This document shows, in pieces, positions 40,931 through 48,765 of a stretch of DNA of 49,136 nucleotides. The position numbers and the translations under genes are program-made. Below the pieces are notes generated by a model. The model was not told the origin of the DNA. It saw only the letters and a program-made list of their open reading frames with translations, and did not search any database. The stretch's first letter is position 1, and every line of letters begins with the position of its first letter. This DNA is from Paenibacillus tyrphae (GTDB lineage Bacteria; Bacillota; Bacilli; Paenibacillales; NBRC-103111), in contig NZ_BSDJ01000046.1 in the NCBI RefSeq assembly GCF_027925525.1, positions 1-49,136 of the forward strand, given 5' to 3'.

Positions 40931-42907
40931 ATGCCGGATTGGTCGTATCAGACGTTGTTTCGCCCGTTGTTGTTCGGACTGCCCGCCGAGACGGCGAGGG
41001 ATTTCACGCTGGGAGCTATGGGACTGCTTAGCAGACTGCCAGGGGGGACGCTGGTTATCAAGACGCTTGGGCATATGGAGTCGCATCCGATCCTGGAAAG
41101 CGAAGCGTGCGGGGGGCTGCGCCTGAAATATCCCGTCGGTCTCAGCGGCGGACTGGACGTTCATGGCACGGCGCATCGGGCGCTGGCTCAATTCGGGTTT
41201 GGCTTTATCGAGATCGGCCCGGTGACGGTCCGGGAAGTAACGGACGACCGCCCGATTCGGAGAGAGGTGTCCGGCGAATCGCTGCTCTATCCGAACGTCG
41301 ACGTGAACGAAGGGCTGGAAAAGCTCGCCGGGCGCATGCGGCGCAAGCAGGGGCACCGGCTGCCGCTGATGTTCCGGTTGCGGCCGATGCCCGGCGCATC
41401 GCCGGAACAGGCGCAGGCGGAGCTGCGGCTGATGATGGAGCGGCTCGCCCCATGGGCCGCCGCGTTCTACATCGACAGCGTCGATACGGGCTGGCCGCCG
41501 GAAGCGACGGCAGCGTATCTGAACGCGGTCCGGCAGGCGTCCCGGGAGGCAGCACCGGGGAAGCCGCTGCTGCTGTACGTGGCGCCGGACGATCCGGCGG
41601 AACGGCTGCAAGCGCTCTTCAGCCGGGTGGACGCGGCGGATTGGGAGGGCATCGTCGTGGGCGATGCCGTGCGGACGCCCGAGGGCTTCGTCATCGGGCG
41701 GGAGGCGCTTGCGCCGGGCGTGGAACGGGTGAAGCAGCTTCGGCAGCTTACCGGGCCGGAGCTGACGATCGTTTTGGCCGGGGGCATCCACGAGCCCCGG
41801 GACGCGCTTCTTGCGGTGGAAGCGGGGGCGGATTGCTTGCAGCTTCACAGCGGGCTGGTCTACTCCGGGCCGGGGCTGCCGAAGCGGATCAACGAGGCGC
41901 TGATCTACGAGAAGGTGCGGGAGACGGAAAGTCCGCCGGAAGCGTCCTTTTGGCGGGACTGGGGCTGGATGTGCCTGCTAGGTATCGGCATGGTTATCGG
42001 CGGCATTTTGGCCTGGATGATCGCGGCGACGACGGTCGTGCTGCCGTACGATGTGCTGTTTCTCGGCATGGATCAGACGATGCTCGGACAGGCGAACCGC
42101 TGGCTGCTCGGCTTTATGTCGCACGACCGGGTGACGCTGGCGGGAACGATGATCTCCATCGGCATCCTGTATTACCAATTGGCCCGGCACGGGCTGAGAA
42201 AAGGACTGCACTGGACGAAAACGGCCTTGATGACCTCCGGTCTGGTCGGCTTCAGCAGCTTTTTCCTGTACCTCGGGTACGGGTATTTTGACCCGCTGCA
42301 TGCGCTGGCGGCGGCGGTGCTGCTGCCGATGTTCATTCTCTCCATGCGGGCGCGGGCCGACCGGCCTTCGTACGATCCGCCGAATCTGGCGAACGACCGG
42401 ATCTGGCGGCGCGCCCAATGGGGCCAGCTTCTGTTCGTCACGCTCGGCTTCGCGCTTGCCGTCGGCGGCGTCGTGATTGCAGGCGTCGGAATCACCTTCG
42501 TCTTCGTCCCGACGGACCTTGCTTATTTATGCGCTTCGGCGGAGATGCTCGCGGACATCAACGACCGCTTGGTCCCGCTGATCGCGCACGACCGGGCAGG
42601 CTTCGGCGGCGCTCTGTTCTCGAACGCCCTCGCGGTGCTGATCATCGCTTTGTGGGGCATCGGGCAAGGCCAGCGCTGGGTCTGGTGGACGCTGCTGCTG
42701 GGCGGCTTTCCCGGCTTTCTGGCGGGACTAAGCGTGCATTTTCAAATCGGCTACACCGATTTCGTTCATCTGCTTCCTGCGTACTTCGCTTTTCTGCTGT
42801 ATGTCGGCGGCTTGATTTTGCTGTACCCGTATCTGATGCGGCGGCCCGTGCGAAGCGGGATTCATGGCGGCAGGTCAATTCAGGCGCTGCCTGTATCCGA
42901 TAGATGA
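40931..42907 (+). CDS. Dihydroorotate-dehydrogenase-like domain fused to a membrane domain
   Basis: A protein of about 658 residues in two parts. Residues 1-330 resemble class 2 dihydroorotate dehydrogenase: YQTLFRPLLFGLPAETARDF at the start, YPVGLSGGLDVHG, FGFGFIEIGPVTVRE, and a well-kept FMN-phosphate end (IVLAGGIHEPRDALLAVEAGA, QLHSGLVYSGPGLPKRIN). Key catalytic parts look lost: the Lys of AAGLDK is Val, and no NxSSPN motif is seen. Residues about 345-645 contain seven or more transmembrane helices of unknown family. ATG 40931 is chosen because GGGAGTG lies 7 bp before it and it fits the family start. It may bind flavin without orotate synthesis. Confidence 0.75.
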   Translation: MPDWSYQTLFRPLLFGLPAETARDFTLGAMGLLSRLPGGTLVIKTLGHMESHPILESEACGGLRLKYPVGLSGGLDVHGTAHRALAQFGFGFIEIGPVTVREVTDDRPIRREVSGESLLYPNVDVNEGLEKLAGRMRRKQGHRLPLMFRLRPMPGASPEQAQAELRLMMERLAPWAAAFYIDSVDTGWPPEATAAYLNAVRQASREAAPGKPLLLYVAPDDPAERLQALFSRVDAADWEGIVVGDAVRTPEGFVIGREALAPGVERVKQLRQLTGPELTIVLAGGIHEPRDALLAVEAGADCLQLHSGLVYSGPGLPKRINEALIYEKVRETESPPEASFWRDWGWMCLLGIGMVIGGILAWMIAATTVVLPYDVLFLGMDQTMLGQANRWLLGFMSHDRVTLAGTMISIGILYYQLARHGLRKGLHWTKTALMTSGLVGFSSFFLYLGYGYFDPLHALAAAVLLPMFILSMRARADRPSYDPPNLANDRIWRRAQWGQLLFVTLGFALAVGGVVIAGVGITFVFVPTDLAYLCASAEMLADINDRLVPLIAHDRAGFGGALFSNALAVLIIALWGIGQGQRWVWWTLLLGGFPGFLAGLSVHFQIGYTDFVHLLPAYFAFLLYVGGLILLYPYLMRRPVRSGIHGGRSIQALPVSDR

Positions 42908-42951
42908 TCGGTGGGAGCAGTTGCCGCCCGTATACGATCCGTGCTGGGGAC

Positions 42952-42991
42952 GCGCTTTTGTAACGGCTATCCGTTGCGAGAGCGCTTTTTT
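42952..42991 (+). terminator. Terminator after the dehydrogenase-like fusion gene
   Basis: GCAACGG/CCGTTGC-type inner pairing (GTAACGG-CTAT-CCGTTGC) within an outer GCGC/GCGC stem is followed by six T, 45 bp after the stop. Confidence 0.65.
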
Positions 42992-43034
42992 CTGCGTTGG
43001 CCCAAGATGCGTGCTGCCCTAGCGGCTCGCCGCG

Positions 43035-43220
43035 ATAGAGGAACGTGGATGCCTTATTTGGCTGTATTGGCTGGAGTCAACACGATAAAGGAACTGCGAT
43101 GCGTTATGTCCGCCGAAACTGGCAAAGGTGATAAAATTCGACATGAATAACGAACGTGTGTTCCTCTATATTCCTGCTGCCAGCTCTCCTAACCTTCATA
43201 ACGCATCAGAGTTCCTCTAT
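43035..43220. repeat. 186-bp four-unit inverted repeat element, copy 2
   Basis: Forward units start at 43035 (ATAGAGGAACGTGGATGCCT) and 43085 (ATAAAGGAACTGCGATGCGT), 50 bp apart. Inverted units end at 43169 and 43220, 51 bp apart; the last, reversed, reads ATAGAGGAACTCTGATGCGT, matching the first unit of the copy at 32974 in 18 of 19 bases. Same size, order and spacing as copy 1. No coding potential. Confidence 0.7.
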
Positions 43221-43306
43221 TACGGAGACGCATGGGAGAGGCGGGGGTTTAACCTACTTTCACCATGGGTTGAAGAGCCGGGAACGGGAGCAAGCAGCTC
43301 CGAGTA

Positions 43307-43346
43307 GCCCCAAACATCCCCAAACAGTCGCAAACAGCCGCAAAAG
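43307..43346 (+). repeat. Four tandem 10-bp repeats (NCNCAAACAN)
   Basis: CCCCAAACAT, CCCCAAACAG, TCGCAAACAG and CCGCAAAAGC follow each other without gap. A related CCGCAAACTC occurs a little downstream. No gene is seen; 43221-43434 holds only this and AT-rich promoter sequence. Confidence 0.6.
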
Positions 43347-43434
43347 CTCCCTCATGTAACCGCAAACTCTCCTGTCTCATTTAGCAGTGCAATAGAAAAA
43401 ACAAATATAACTAATAAATAGTTTTTATATTATG

Positions 43435-43464
43435 GTTGACAAAGTTTCCCTCCCGCGTTTATGA
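43435..43464 (+). promoter_or_regulatory. Promoter of the rtcB locus
   Basis: TTGACA (43435-43440), 18-bp spacer, TATGAT (43459-43464). With its flanks (ATGGTTGACA and ATGATAA) it resembles the promoter at 8256 of the tRNA/kptA locus, including the same spacer length. AT-rich DNA upstream could act as an UP element. Confidence 0.65.
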
Positions 43465-43501
43465 TAACCGTATCTTGAATGGAGAAAGGAGGCCGATCCA
43501 C

Positions 43502-43591
43502 ATGATCCGCCATGGTGTTTTGTTGTCCGACTGTTTGAGCGACAATCGCATACCGGAATTCGTTCCATCGGCCTCTACGGGCCCGACGTAA
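43502..43591 (+). CDS. Short leader ORF upstream of rtcB (29 aa)
   Basis: Starts with ATG 9 bp after AAAGGAGG, one of the best ribosome binding sites in the window. It encodes 29 residues, beginning MIRHGVLLSDCLSDNRIPEF and ending with TAA. It resembles no family that I know. It lies about 30 bp into the predicted transcript, 140 bp before an intrinsic terminator and 220 bp before rtcB, so a leader peptide is the likeliest reading. Confidence 0.45.
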   Translation: MIRHGVLLSDCLSDNRIPEFVPSASTGPT

Positions 43592-43662
43592 GCGAGAGCA
43601 ACCCCCGGCACGTTCGTTTCATGTACGTTCCGGCAGGGTCCTTCGTTTGCATCGACATAAAC

Positions 43663-43761
43663 GGCATGAAGAGCGGCGCAGTGAGCTGCGAGCTGCTCCA
43701 TGCCATCGTACGCATAGACGCGCGACATGACGACCGTAGGCTTATGGCTTACGGTCTTTTT
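43663..43761 (+). terminator. Structured rtcB leader: long hairpin and intrinsic terminator
   Basis: GGCATG...CATGCC (43663-43704) encloses nested GAGC/GCTC and GCAG/CTGC stems. Then GACCGTAGGC (43732-43741) pairs with GCTTACGGTC (43747-43756) around TTATG, followed by TTTTT. This is a strong terminator inside the leader, 52 bp before the rtcB start, so rtcB expression needs read-through. Confidence 0.8.
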
Positions 43762-43813
43762 GCATTCATTTTTACCGGAATCCGAGAAACAGGAAGGAAG
43801 TTTGTCATCATAT

Positions 43814-45253
43814 ATGTTTACTTACAACGATCAACCAAACGAAAAATATTACCGCAAGGTCCAACTGCCGGCGGGCGATCTGCACGTTTTTGCCGGGAAC
43901 CAGCTGTTCGAAGCGCTGGATTACAAAGTGTTCGACATGGCCAACAACAATCTGCAAATTCCGAACCGGCTCTACATGAGCTATACGCCGGATGTGCACG
44001 TAGGCGTCGGTACGTGCATCGGCACAACGGCGGTGTGGGAGGCCGCGAACGGCTATGTCTCCCCGTCGATTGTCGGCAGCGATATCGGCTGCGGGATGCG
44101 CGTTCACCTGACGAATCTGCACCGGGACGATCTGCAGGAGGTGAAGCTGCGGCGCAAGCTGGTCAAGGCGATCGAGAAGCTGCTTCCGGCCGAAGAGCAT
44201 GCCCGCGGGCACTTCTCGGACATCCGGCTGGAGCACGTGCTGCGCAAAGGGCTGCACGGTCTCCCCAAAAAGTATATCCCAGACGGCTACACGCCGAAGA
44301 AAGCGACGTCGCTCACGCATGTCGAGCACAGCAAGTTTGCTTTTGACGAATCGCACTTGGATCGCCTGCCCGAGATGTACTGGCACCGGTCCCACCGGCA
44401 GCTTGGGACACTCGGGAGCGGGAACCATTTTGCCGAAATCCAGGCAATTGAGATTCACGAGGATAACCGGGCCATTGCCGAAAAATGGGGGCTGCGCGAC
44501 GGTCAGATTATCGTCATGATCCACTCCGGCTCGCGGGCTTGGGGCGGCGCGGTCAGCCAGTACGGCGGCTCCGAGATCGGCAAATGGATGCGCCGCACAG
44601 GGACGGGAACGGCCGATCCGCGGCTGATCTTTGCCCCGCTGGACAGCGAGGCGGCCGAGGCTTACGTCCATCTGATGTATTCCGCGCTGAATTATGCCGT
44701 CACGAACCGGCACCTGATCGCATACGCCATCCGGGAAGCGTTCCGGGACGTCTGCGGCTCGAAGTTCGAAATGACGACGCTGTACGATCTGATGCACAAC
44801 TACGCATGGGAAGAAACGCATGGCGGCACGCCTTTATTCGTGCACCGCAAAGGGGCGACGCGGGCGCTGCCGGCGCAGCATCCGGACAATCCGGAGCCGT
44901 ATCTGGCGACCGGCCACCCGGCCTTGATCCCCGGGTCCATGGGCACCTCGTCGTATTTGATGGTCGGTCAGCCCGGCGGGGAGTGCAACTATTACTCGAT
45001 CTGCCACGGCGCCGGCCGGATTCGCTCGCGCAGCGCGACGAAACGGCTGGTGACCGTCGATCAATTCGAATCGTCGCTGCGCGTCGGAACGGCGGACGAA
45101 ATCGTCGTCAACCAGCGCATGCTGGAGTCGATCATCGACGAATCGCCGCAGGCGTACAAGGACGTCGATCAGATCATCGAGAGCGTGGTCGGAGCCGGGC
45201 TAGCATCCGTCGTCGCCAAATGCAAACCGCTGGCGAGCATCAAGGGTGTTTAA
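43814..45253 (+). CDS. rtcB: RNA 3'-terminal-phosphate/5'-OH ligase RtcB
   Basis: A 479-residue RNA ligase that joins a 2',3'-cyclic phosphate (or 3'-phosphate) end to a 5'-OH end using GTP and Mn2+, for example to heal cleaved tRNA. Diagnostic motifs: GSDIGCGMRVHLT (metal-binding Cys), LGTLGSGNHFAEIQ, VMIHSGSRAWGG, and YSICHGAGRIRSRS, whose His is the guanylation site. The ATG at 43814 is preferred because homology starts at MFTYNDQPNEKYYRKVQLPAG; AGGAAGGAAG lies about 13 bp upstream, and a longer in-frame start at 43727 overlaps the terminator stem. An AAA ATPase gene follows 44 bp later. Confidence 0.9.
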   Translation: MFTYNDQPNEKYYRKVQLPAGDLHVFAGNQLFEALDYKVFDMANNNLQIPNRLYMSYTPDVHVGVGTCIGTTAVWEAANGYVSPSIVGSDIGCGMRVHLTNLHRDDLQEVKLRRKLVKAIEKLLPAEEHARGHFSDIRLEHVLRKGLHGLPKKYIPDGYTPKKATSLTHVEHSKFAFDESHLDRLPEMYWHRSHRQLGTLGSGNHFAEIQAIEIHEDNRAIAEKWGLRDGQIIVMIHSGSRAWGGAVSQYGGSEIGKWMRRTGTGTADPRLIFAPLDSEAAEAYVHLMYSALNYAVTNRHLIAYAIREAFRDVCGSKFEMTTLYDLMHNYAWEETHGGTPLFVHRKGATRALPAQHPDNPEPYLATGHPALIPGSMGTSSYLMVGQPGGECNYYSICHGAGRIRSRSATKRLVTVDQFESSLRVGTADEIVVNQRMLESIIDESPQAYKDVDQIIESVVGAGLASVVAKCKPLASIKGV

Positions 45254-45297
45254 TATCGAATTAATCCAAAAATAGGAAACGAGGAAATAGTTCTACT

Positions 45298-46617
45298 ATG
45301 AGTTCTGTTATTAAAATAAATGAAAAAGCAAATCATCCGCAGCCGATCATTACCGCTTCCGGCGACGGCATACCAGGTCTCGATATCGTCGAATACGGCG
45401 ATTACGCCTTCGTCATTCAGTCGATCCAAGCCCGATTGGAGGGGCAGTACCGGGCCCGTTTTCAGCTATATGTCCAAGAAGATTACGGGCAGGATCTTTG
45501 GGATCAATTGGAGCGCGACATCCAGGCGGACAATCCCGAGGTCGAGCGGCTTTGTGCCGTCTTCGATACGGTGGAGGCTCGCACGTTCACGTTCGGAGAC
45601 GCGATGGAAGGGGAAGGCCCGCGCATGTTCCCGTCGCTGCGCAACAACGTGTTCGTCTACCCGCGATTCCGGGTGGCCATGGCGCGGGTACCGATGTTCC
45701 GGCAGCATGGCATTTCCTGCGAGGATTTCATATGGGCCGAATCCGACGCGGGCCTGGCCGAATTCTTGAAGGACATGTCCCGTCGGCAGCGGCAGTACGA
45801 CCGGGAGCAGGTGACCGTATTCAAGGATACCCGCGACGGGCTGGACCGTGAGCGCGAATCGTTGACGCGGGGCGTAAAGCGTGACGAAGTGGTGATGAAC
45901 GAAGGTGTGAAAACGGAAATTTACCGTTCTATCGACGAGTTTTTCGCGCAGGACCGGCACTTTTTCCAAACGTACGGTCTCCCCTACAAGCGGGGCATTC
46001 TGCTGTACGGCAAGCCGGGCAACGGTAAAACGACCTTGGTCAAATCGATCGCGGGCAGTGTGGACGCGCCGGTCGCTTATTGGCACATTACCGAGTACAC
46101 AACCAGCGACTCGATCCAGGAGGTGTTCGAAGCGGCTGTCCGCATGGCCCCGATGGTGCTCGTGATCGAAGATATCGATTCCATGCCGGAGTCGGCGCGG
46201 TCTTATTTTCTGAACACGCTTGATGGGGCGACTTCGAAGGAAGGCATTTTCCTGATCGGGACGACGAACTATCCGGAGAAAATCGACCCGGCGCTGATGA
46301 ACCGTGCGGGCCGTTTCGACCGGGCCTACGAAATCAAGCTGCCAGATGAAGAGCAGCGCCGCAGCTATCTGCTGTTGAAGCGGCTGCACGAGCTTCTCGA
46401 CGACGAAGCGGTCGCGGTGGCGGCGAGAGCGACGGAAGGATTCACCTTCGCGCAGCTCGGCGAGCTGTATGTGTTGGCGGCGCTGCGCAAGCATTACGAG
46501 CATACCGTCGATGTGGAGCAGCTTGTGCGCGAGATGAATGCGGAGCTTGGCAAAGGCCGCACCCAGTTGTGGCATTCCGATCAAAAATCGTCCAGGGTCG
46601 GGTTTACGACTGGCTGA
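45298..46617 (+). CDS. BCS1-like AAA ATPase linked to rtcB
   Basis: A 439-residue protein. Residues 1-200 are a specific N-terminal domain of unknown function; the AAA module covers about 205-400. Walker A is YGKPGNGKTT (about 238-247), Walker B VLVIEDIDS (about 287), sensor 1 IGTTNYPEKID and arginine fingers NRAGRFDRAYEI, so it should be an active ATPase. It lacks a transmembrane segment, unlike mitochondrial BCS1. Because it follows rtcB by 44 bp in the same orientation, it may remodel RNA-protein complexes or help RtcB turnover, but that is inference. Confidence 0.8.
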   Translation: MSSVIKINEKANHPQPIITASGDGIPGLDIVEYGDYAFVIQSIQARLEGQYRARFQLYVQEDYGQDLWDQLERDIQADNPEVERLCAVFDTVEARTFTFGDAMEGEGPRMFPSLRNNVFVYPRFRVAMARVPMFRQHGISCEDFIWAESDAGLAEFLKDMSRRQRQYDREQVTVFKDTRDGLDRERESLTRGVKRDEVVMNEGVKTEIYRSIDEFFAQDRHFFQTYGLPYKRGILLYGKPGNGKTTLVKSIAGSVDAPVAYWHITEYTTSDSIQEVFEAAVRMAPMVLVIEDIDSMPESARSYFLNTLDGATSKEGIFLIGTTNYPEKIDPALMNRAGRFDRAYEIKLPDEEQRRSYLLLKRLHELLDDEAVAVAARATEGFTFAQLGELYVLAALRKHYEHTVDVEQLVREMNAELGKGRTQLWHSDQKSSRVGFTTG

Positions 46618-46695
46618 GTGTCATCGGAAGGGTCGCCCTCGTTTGCCGGAACGTGTTACAATGAGCTTACATTTCTGGAAACGAGGGTGATCGGT

Positions 46696-47343
46696 ATGGA
46701 GCAAGTATTTCGGGAGCGGATCACGACGGAAGAGCAGCTGGAAGCCTTGCTTCCGGTCTTGGGAGGAGCACCGAGCAAGCTGGTGAAGGACAAAGTCATC
46801 CACGCGCTTGATCCTCACGCCAAAGCGTTTATTGCCAAAGCGCCGTTTGTCGCCGTCGCGACGGCTGACGCCGAGGGACATTGCGATGTTTCGCCGCGCG
46901 GCGATGCGCCAGGGTTCGTGCATGTGCTGGACGACCGGCATTTGTTCATCCCGGAGCGCCCCGGCAACCGCCGGATGGACACCATTCATAACATTATCGC
47001 CAATCCGCATATCGGTCTGATTTTCATCATCCCCGGTTTGGAAGAAACGTTCCGGGTAAACGGGAAAGCCTGTGTCACCCGCGACCCGGAGTTGCTCAAG
47101 CTGACCGCCGTCAACGGACGGGAGCCGCTGGTCGGCATCGGCGTCGAGGTGGAGGAGTGCTACATGCACTGTGCCAAAGCGTTCAAGCGGTCCGGGCTGT
47201 GGAAGCCGGACTCCTGGCTGCCGGAGGGCGATCGGCCGTCCCCTGCGCAGATCCTCGCCGCCCATGTCAAGGGCAGAATGGAGATTACGGCGGATGAGGT
47301 AGATCAAATGCTGCAGGAGAGCTACACGAAGCGGTTGTATTAA
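46696..47343 (+). CDS. Pyridoxamine-5'-phosphate-oxidase-family flavin-binding protein
   Basis: A 215-residue split-barrel protein of the PNPOx-like family. FVAVATADAEGHCDVSPRGDAPGFVHVLDDRHLFIPERPGNRRMDTIHNI is the typical FMN-binding stretch, and it ends with a KAFKRSGLW segment. Such proteins bind FMN or F420 and reduce or bind small molecules; the substrate is unknown. The ATG at 46696 follows GAGGGTGAT. A promoter (TTGCCG-17-TACAAT) lies just upstream, so it is probably independent of rtcB. Confidence 0.8.
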   Translation: MEQVFRERITTEEQLEALLPVLGGAPSKLVKDKVIHALDPHAKAFIAKAPFVAVATADAEGHCDVSPRGDAPGFVHVLDDRHLFIPERPGNRRMDTIHNIIANPHIGLIFIIPGLEETFRVNGKACVTRDPELLKLTAVNGREPLVGIGVEVEECYMHCAKAFKRSGLWKPDSWLPEGDRPSPAQILAAHVKGRMEITADEVDQMLQESYTKRLY

Positions 47344-47373
47344 TTTAGAGGTATTGGGGGCAAAGGTGAGAAA

Positions 47374-47961
47374 ATGAAGAATCAAGTGCTTTCAAGCCAA
47401 ACGATTCAGCTTGAGCGAAATCAGGTAAGTTTTTTGGGTCCGAACCTGGAGATGCACGATTGCACCGTAATTTCGGAGGCTGATACGAAAGGCTTGACTT
47501 TTGTCGGACTGAGGATGCACGGAGGGATTTTCCATCAGAAGCGAGCTTTGAAGGACTTTCACTTTCATGGCGCACATTTCTCGCGTGTCAGGTTTACGGG
47601 CAATTATCTGGGCTGCGATTTTGGCGACTGGGATGACATAAACAGATCATCTGTATCCGAGTGTGATTTTTCATCTGCGCGAATGCACGGGTGCCGTTTG
47701 TTAAATTGTGACATGAAGGGGATTCATATTCCCAAATGGCCATGCTTTTGCTTATCTAATCCGGCGGAAGCACGGGATTTTGTGAACTCACGATCATGGC
47801 CGAAAAAGATCGGCCTGAATTTGGATGTTTTTACGGATGAGGATCGGGAATGTGTCGCTACGTTTGGTGATGCCAGTGTGCTGGCCAAGGAAAGCGGCTT
47901 GCCTTTGAGTGAAGTGCGTTCGCTATTAATGGTAATACCGGGAATTCATATTATTGACTGA
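47374..47961 (+). CDS. Pentapeptide-like protein of unknown function
   Basis: A 195-residue protein. The middle half contains a loose A(D/N)LxX-type pattern of pentapeptide repeats (CTVISEADTKGLTFVGLRM, FHFHGAHFSRVRFTGNYLGCDFGDW, CDFSSARMHGCRLLNCDMKGI), which would fold as a short quadrilateral beta-helix. The C-terminal 60 residues are not repeated and include SGLPLSEVRSLLMV. The repeats are imperfect. Some relatives protect gyrase, others are structural; nothing decides it here. AAAGGTGAG precedes the ATG. Confidence 0.65.
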   Translation: MKNQVLSSQTIQLERNQVSFLGPNLEMHDCTVISEADTKGLTFVGLRMHGGIFHQKRALKDFHFHGAHFSRVRFTGNYLGCDFGDWDDINRSSVSECDFSSARMHGCRLLNCDMKGIHIPKWPCFCLSNPAEARDFVNSRSWPKKIGLNLDVFTDEDRECVATFGDASVLAKESGLPLSEVRSLLMVIPGIHIID

Positions 47962-48033
47962 TTTTTAGCCGTTTTCTGAATGACCCTTGCATAGATGAAA
48001 GATATGCAGTTTTTAATTTAGAGGTTGAAACGC

Positions 48034-48066
48034 ACAAAGGCTGCCGGGAGAGCGGCCTTTTTGTGT
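48034..48066 (+). terminator. Terminator after the pentapeptide-like gene
   Basis: AAAGGCTGC (48036-48044) pairs with GCGGCCTTT (48052-48060) around CGGGAGA, extended by CACA/TGTG, with TTTTT within. A strong intrinsic terminator. Confidence 0.75.
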
Positions 48067-48084
48067 GATCGGGGTGAGGGATTC

Positions 48085-48393
48085 GTGAAATCGTTTGGCA
48101 AAGACACGAAAAAGATTACGGTAAACGGTTGTTTGTTTCATTGTGTGATTAATCCATTTCCGCGTAATGAAGATGTCGGCTTTAGAGTGTATTCTTCGAA
48201 AACTTCCTTTTTTGAAGTTCGCTTTTCGTGGAAGGGCACCTGGTACATCAACCTGCATCGGCCGCATACGTGCGCCAGCTTGATTAAATATGCCATTGAG
48301 CAGGGATGGGACTTTGCCCAAGAGAAGCAAACGATGAAAATTGAACAAGGTGATTTTCTTATTGATAAATTAGGGTTAGATGAGCGGGGGTGA
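48085..48393 (+). CDS. Small protein of unknown function, tandem paralogue 1
   Basis: About 102 residues from a GTG start after GGGGTGAGGG. The sequence is KSFGKDTKKITVNG near the start and LIKYAIEQGWDF near the end, both resembling the next gene (RKIVVG and MISQAIEQGWNP). I do not recognise the family. Two tandem small related proteins of this size recall immunity or antitoxin paralogues, but nothing proves it. Confidence 0.6.
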   Translation: MKSFGKDTKKITVNGCLFHCVINPFPRNEDVGFRVYSSKTSFFEVRFSWKGTWYINLHRPHTCASLIKYAIEQGWDFAQEKQTMKIEQGDFLIDKLGLDERG

Positions 48394-48397
48394 ACAG

Positions 48398-48724
48398 GTG
48401 ACGTTAAGAAACAAAGGGTCCCGGAAAATCGTTGTAGGAAACGAACCATATCGCTGGGTTATCTCCGCAGCTTCAAAAGGACATCTTGCCTTAATTGCGG
48501 AACACGGGCAGGAAAAAGGGCGGAGGCTTCAAGTAAATATCGAATCGGATATCAATGATTATTGGTTGGAGTTTCCATACGTGGACAGCTTGAACTTGAA
48601 GATTGTTACGCCGAAGGAAGTGGCAACGATGATTTCTCAAGCCATCGAACAAGGATGGAATCCTAAAGAGAAGGGGCCGCCGATGGTTTTCGATTGGAGC
48701 GAGGAAGTGTTGGCTGGAAGGTAA
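48398..48724 (+). CDS. Small protein of unknown function, tandem paralogue 2
   Basis: About 108 residues. It shares with the gene before it the order basic start, RKIVVG, a central beta-rich part (YWLEFPYVDSLNLKIVTPKE), and AIEQGWNPKEK. GTG at 48398 aligns best with the start of the paralogue and has GGGGGTGA upstream; ATG at 48380 would add six residues and overlap the previous gene. The pair probably arose by duplication. Confidence 0.6.
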   Translation: MTLRNKGSRKIVVGNEPYRWVISAASKGHLALIAEHGQEKGRRLQVNIESDINDYWLEFPYVDSLNLKIVTPKEVATMISQAIEQGWNPKEKGPPMVFDWSEEVLAGR

Positions 48725-48765
48725 AACACGAACTTCATTATTGATGGAAGGAGACCCGGGTTTCA

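Noticed and set aside
32974..43220. Composite transposon bounded by the two 186-188 bp elements
   Set aside because: The elements are too diverged in sequence, there is no transposase between them, and the enclosed genes look like ordinary chromosomal ones.
43459..43728. Minus-strand ORF across the rtcB leader
   Set aside because: No ribosome binding site or recognisable family; it overlaps the promoter and structured leader, whose features are on the plus strand. It cannot be fully excluded.
43727..43813. N-terminal extension of RtcB from the ATG at 43727
   Set aside because: The extension is read from the terminator stem and loop and does not resemble RtcB; homology begins at the ATG at 43814.
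45466..46584. 372-codon minus-strand ORF opposite the AAA ATPase
   Set aside because: The plus-strand Walker A, Walker B and sensor motifs decide the coding strand.
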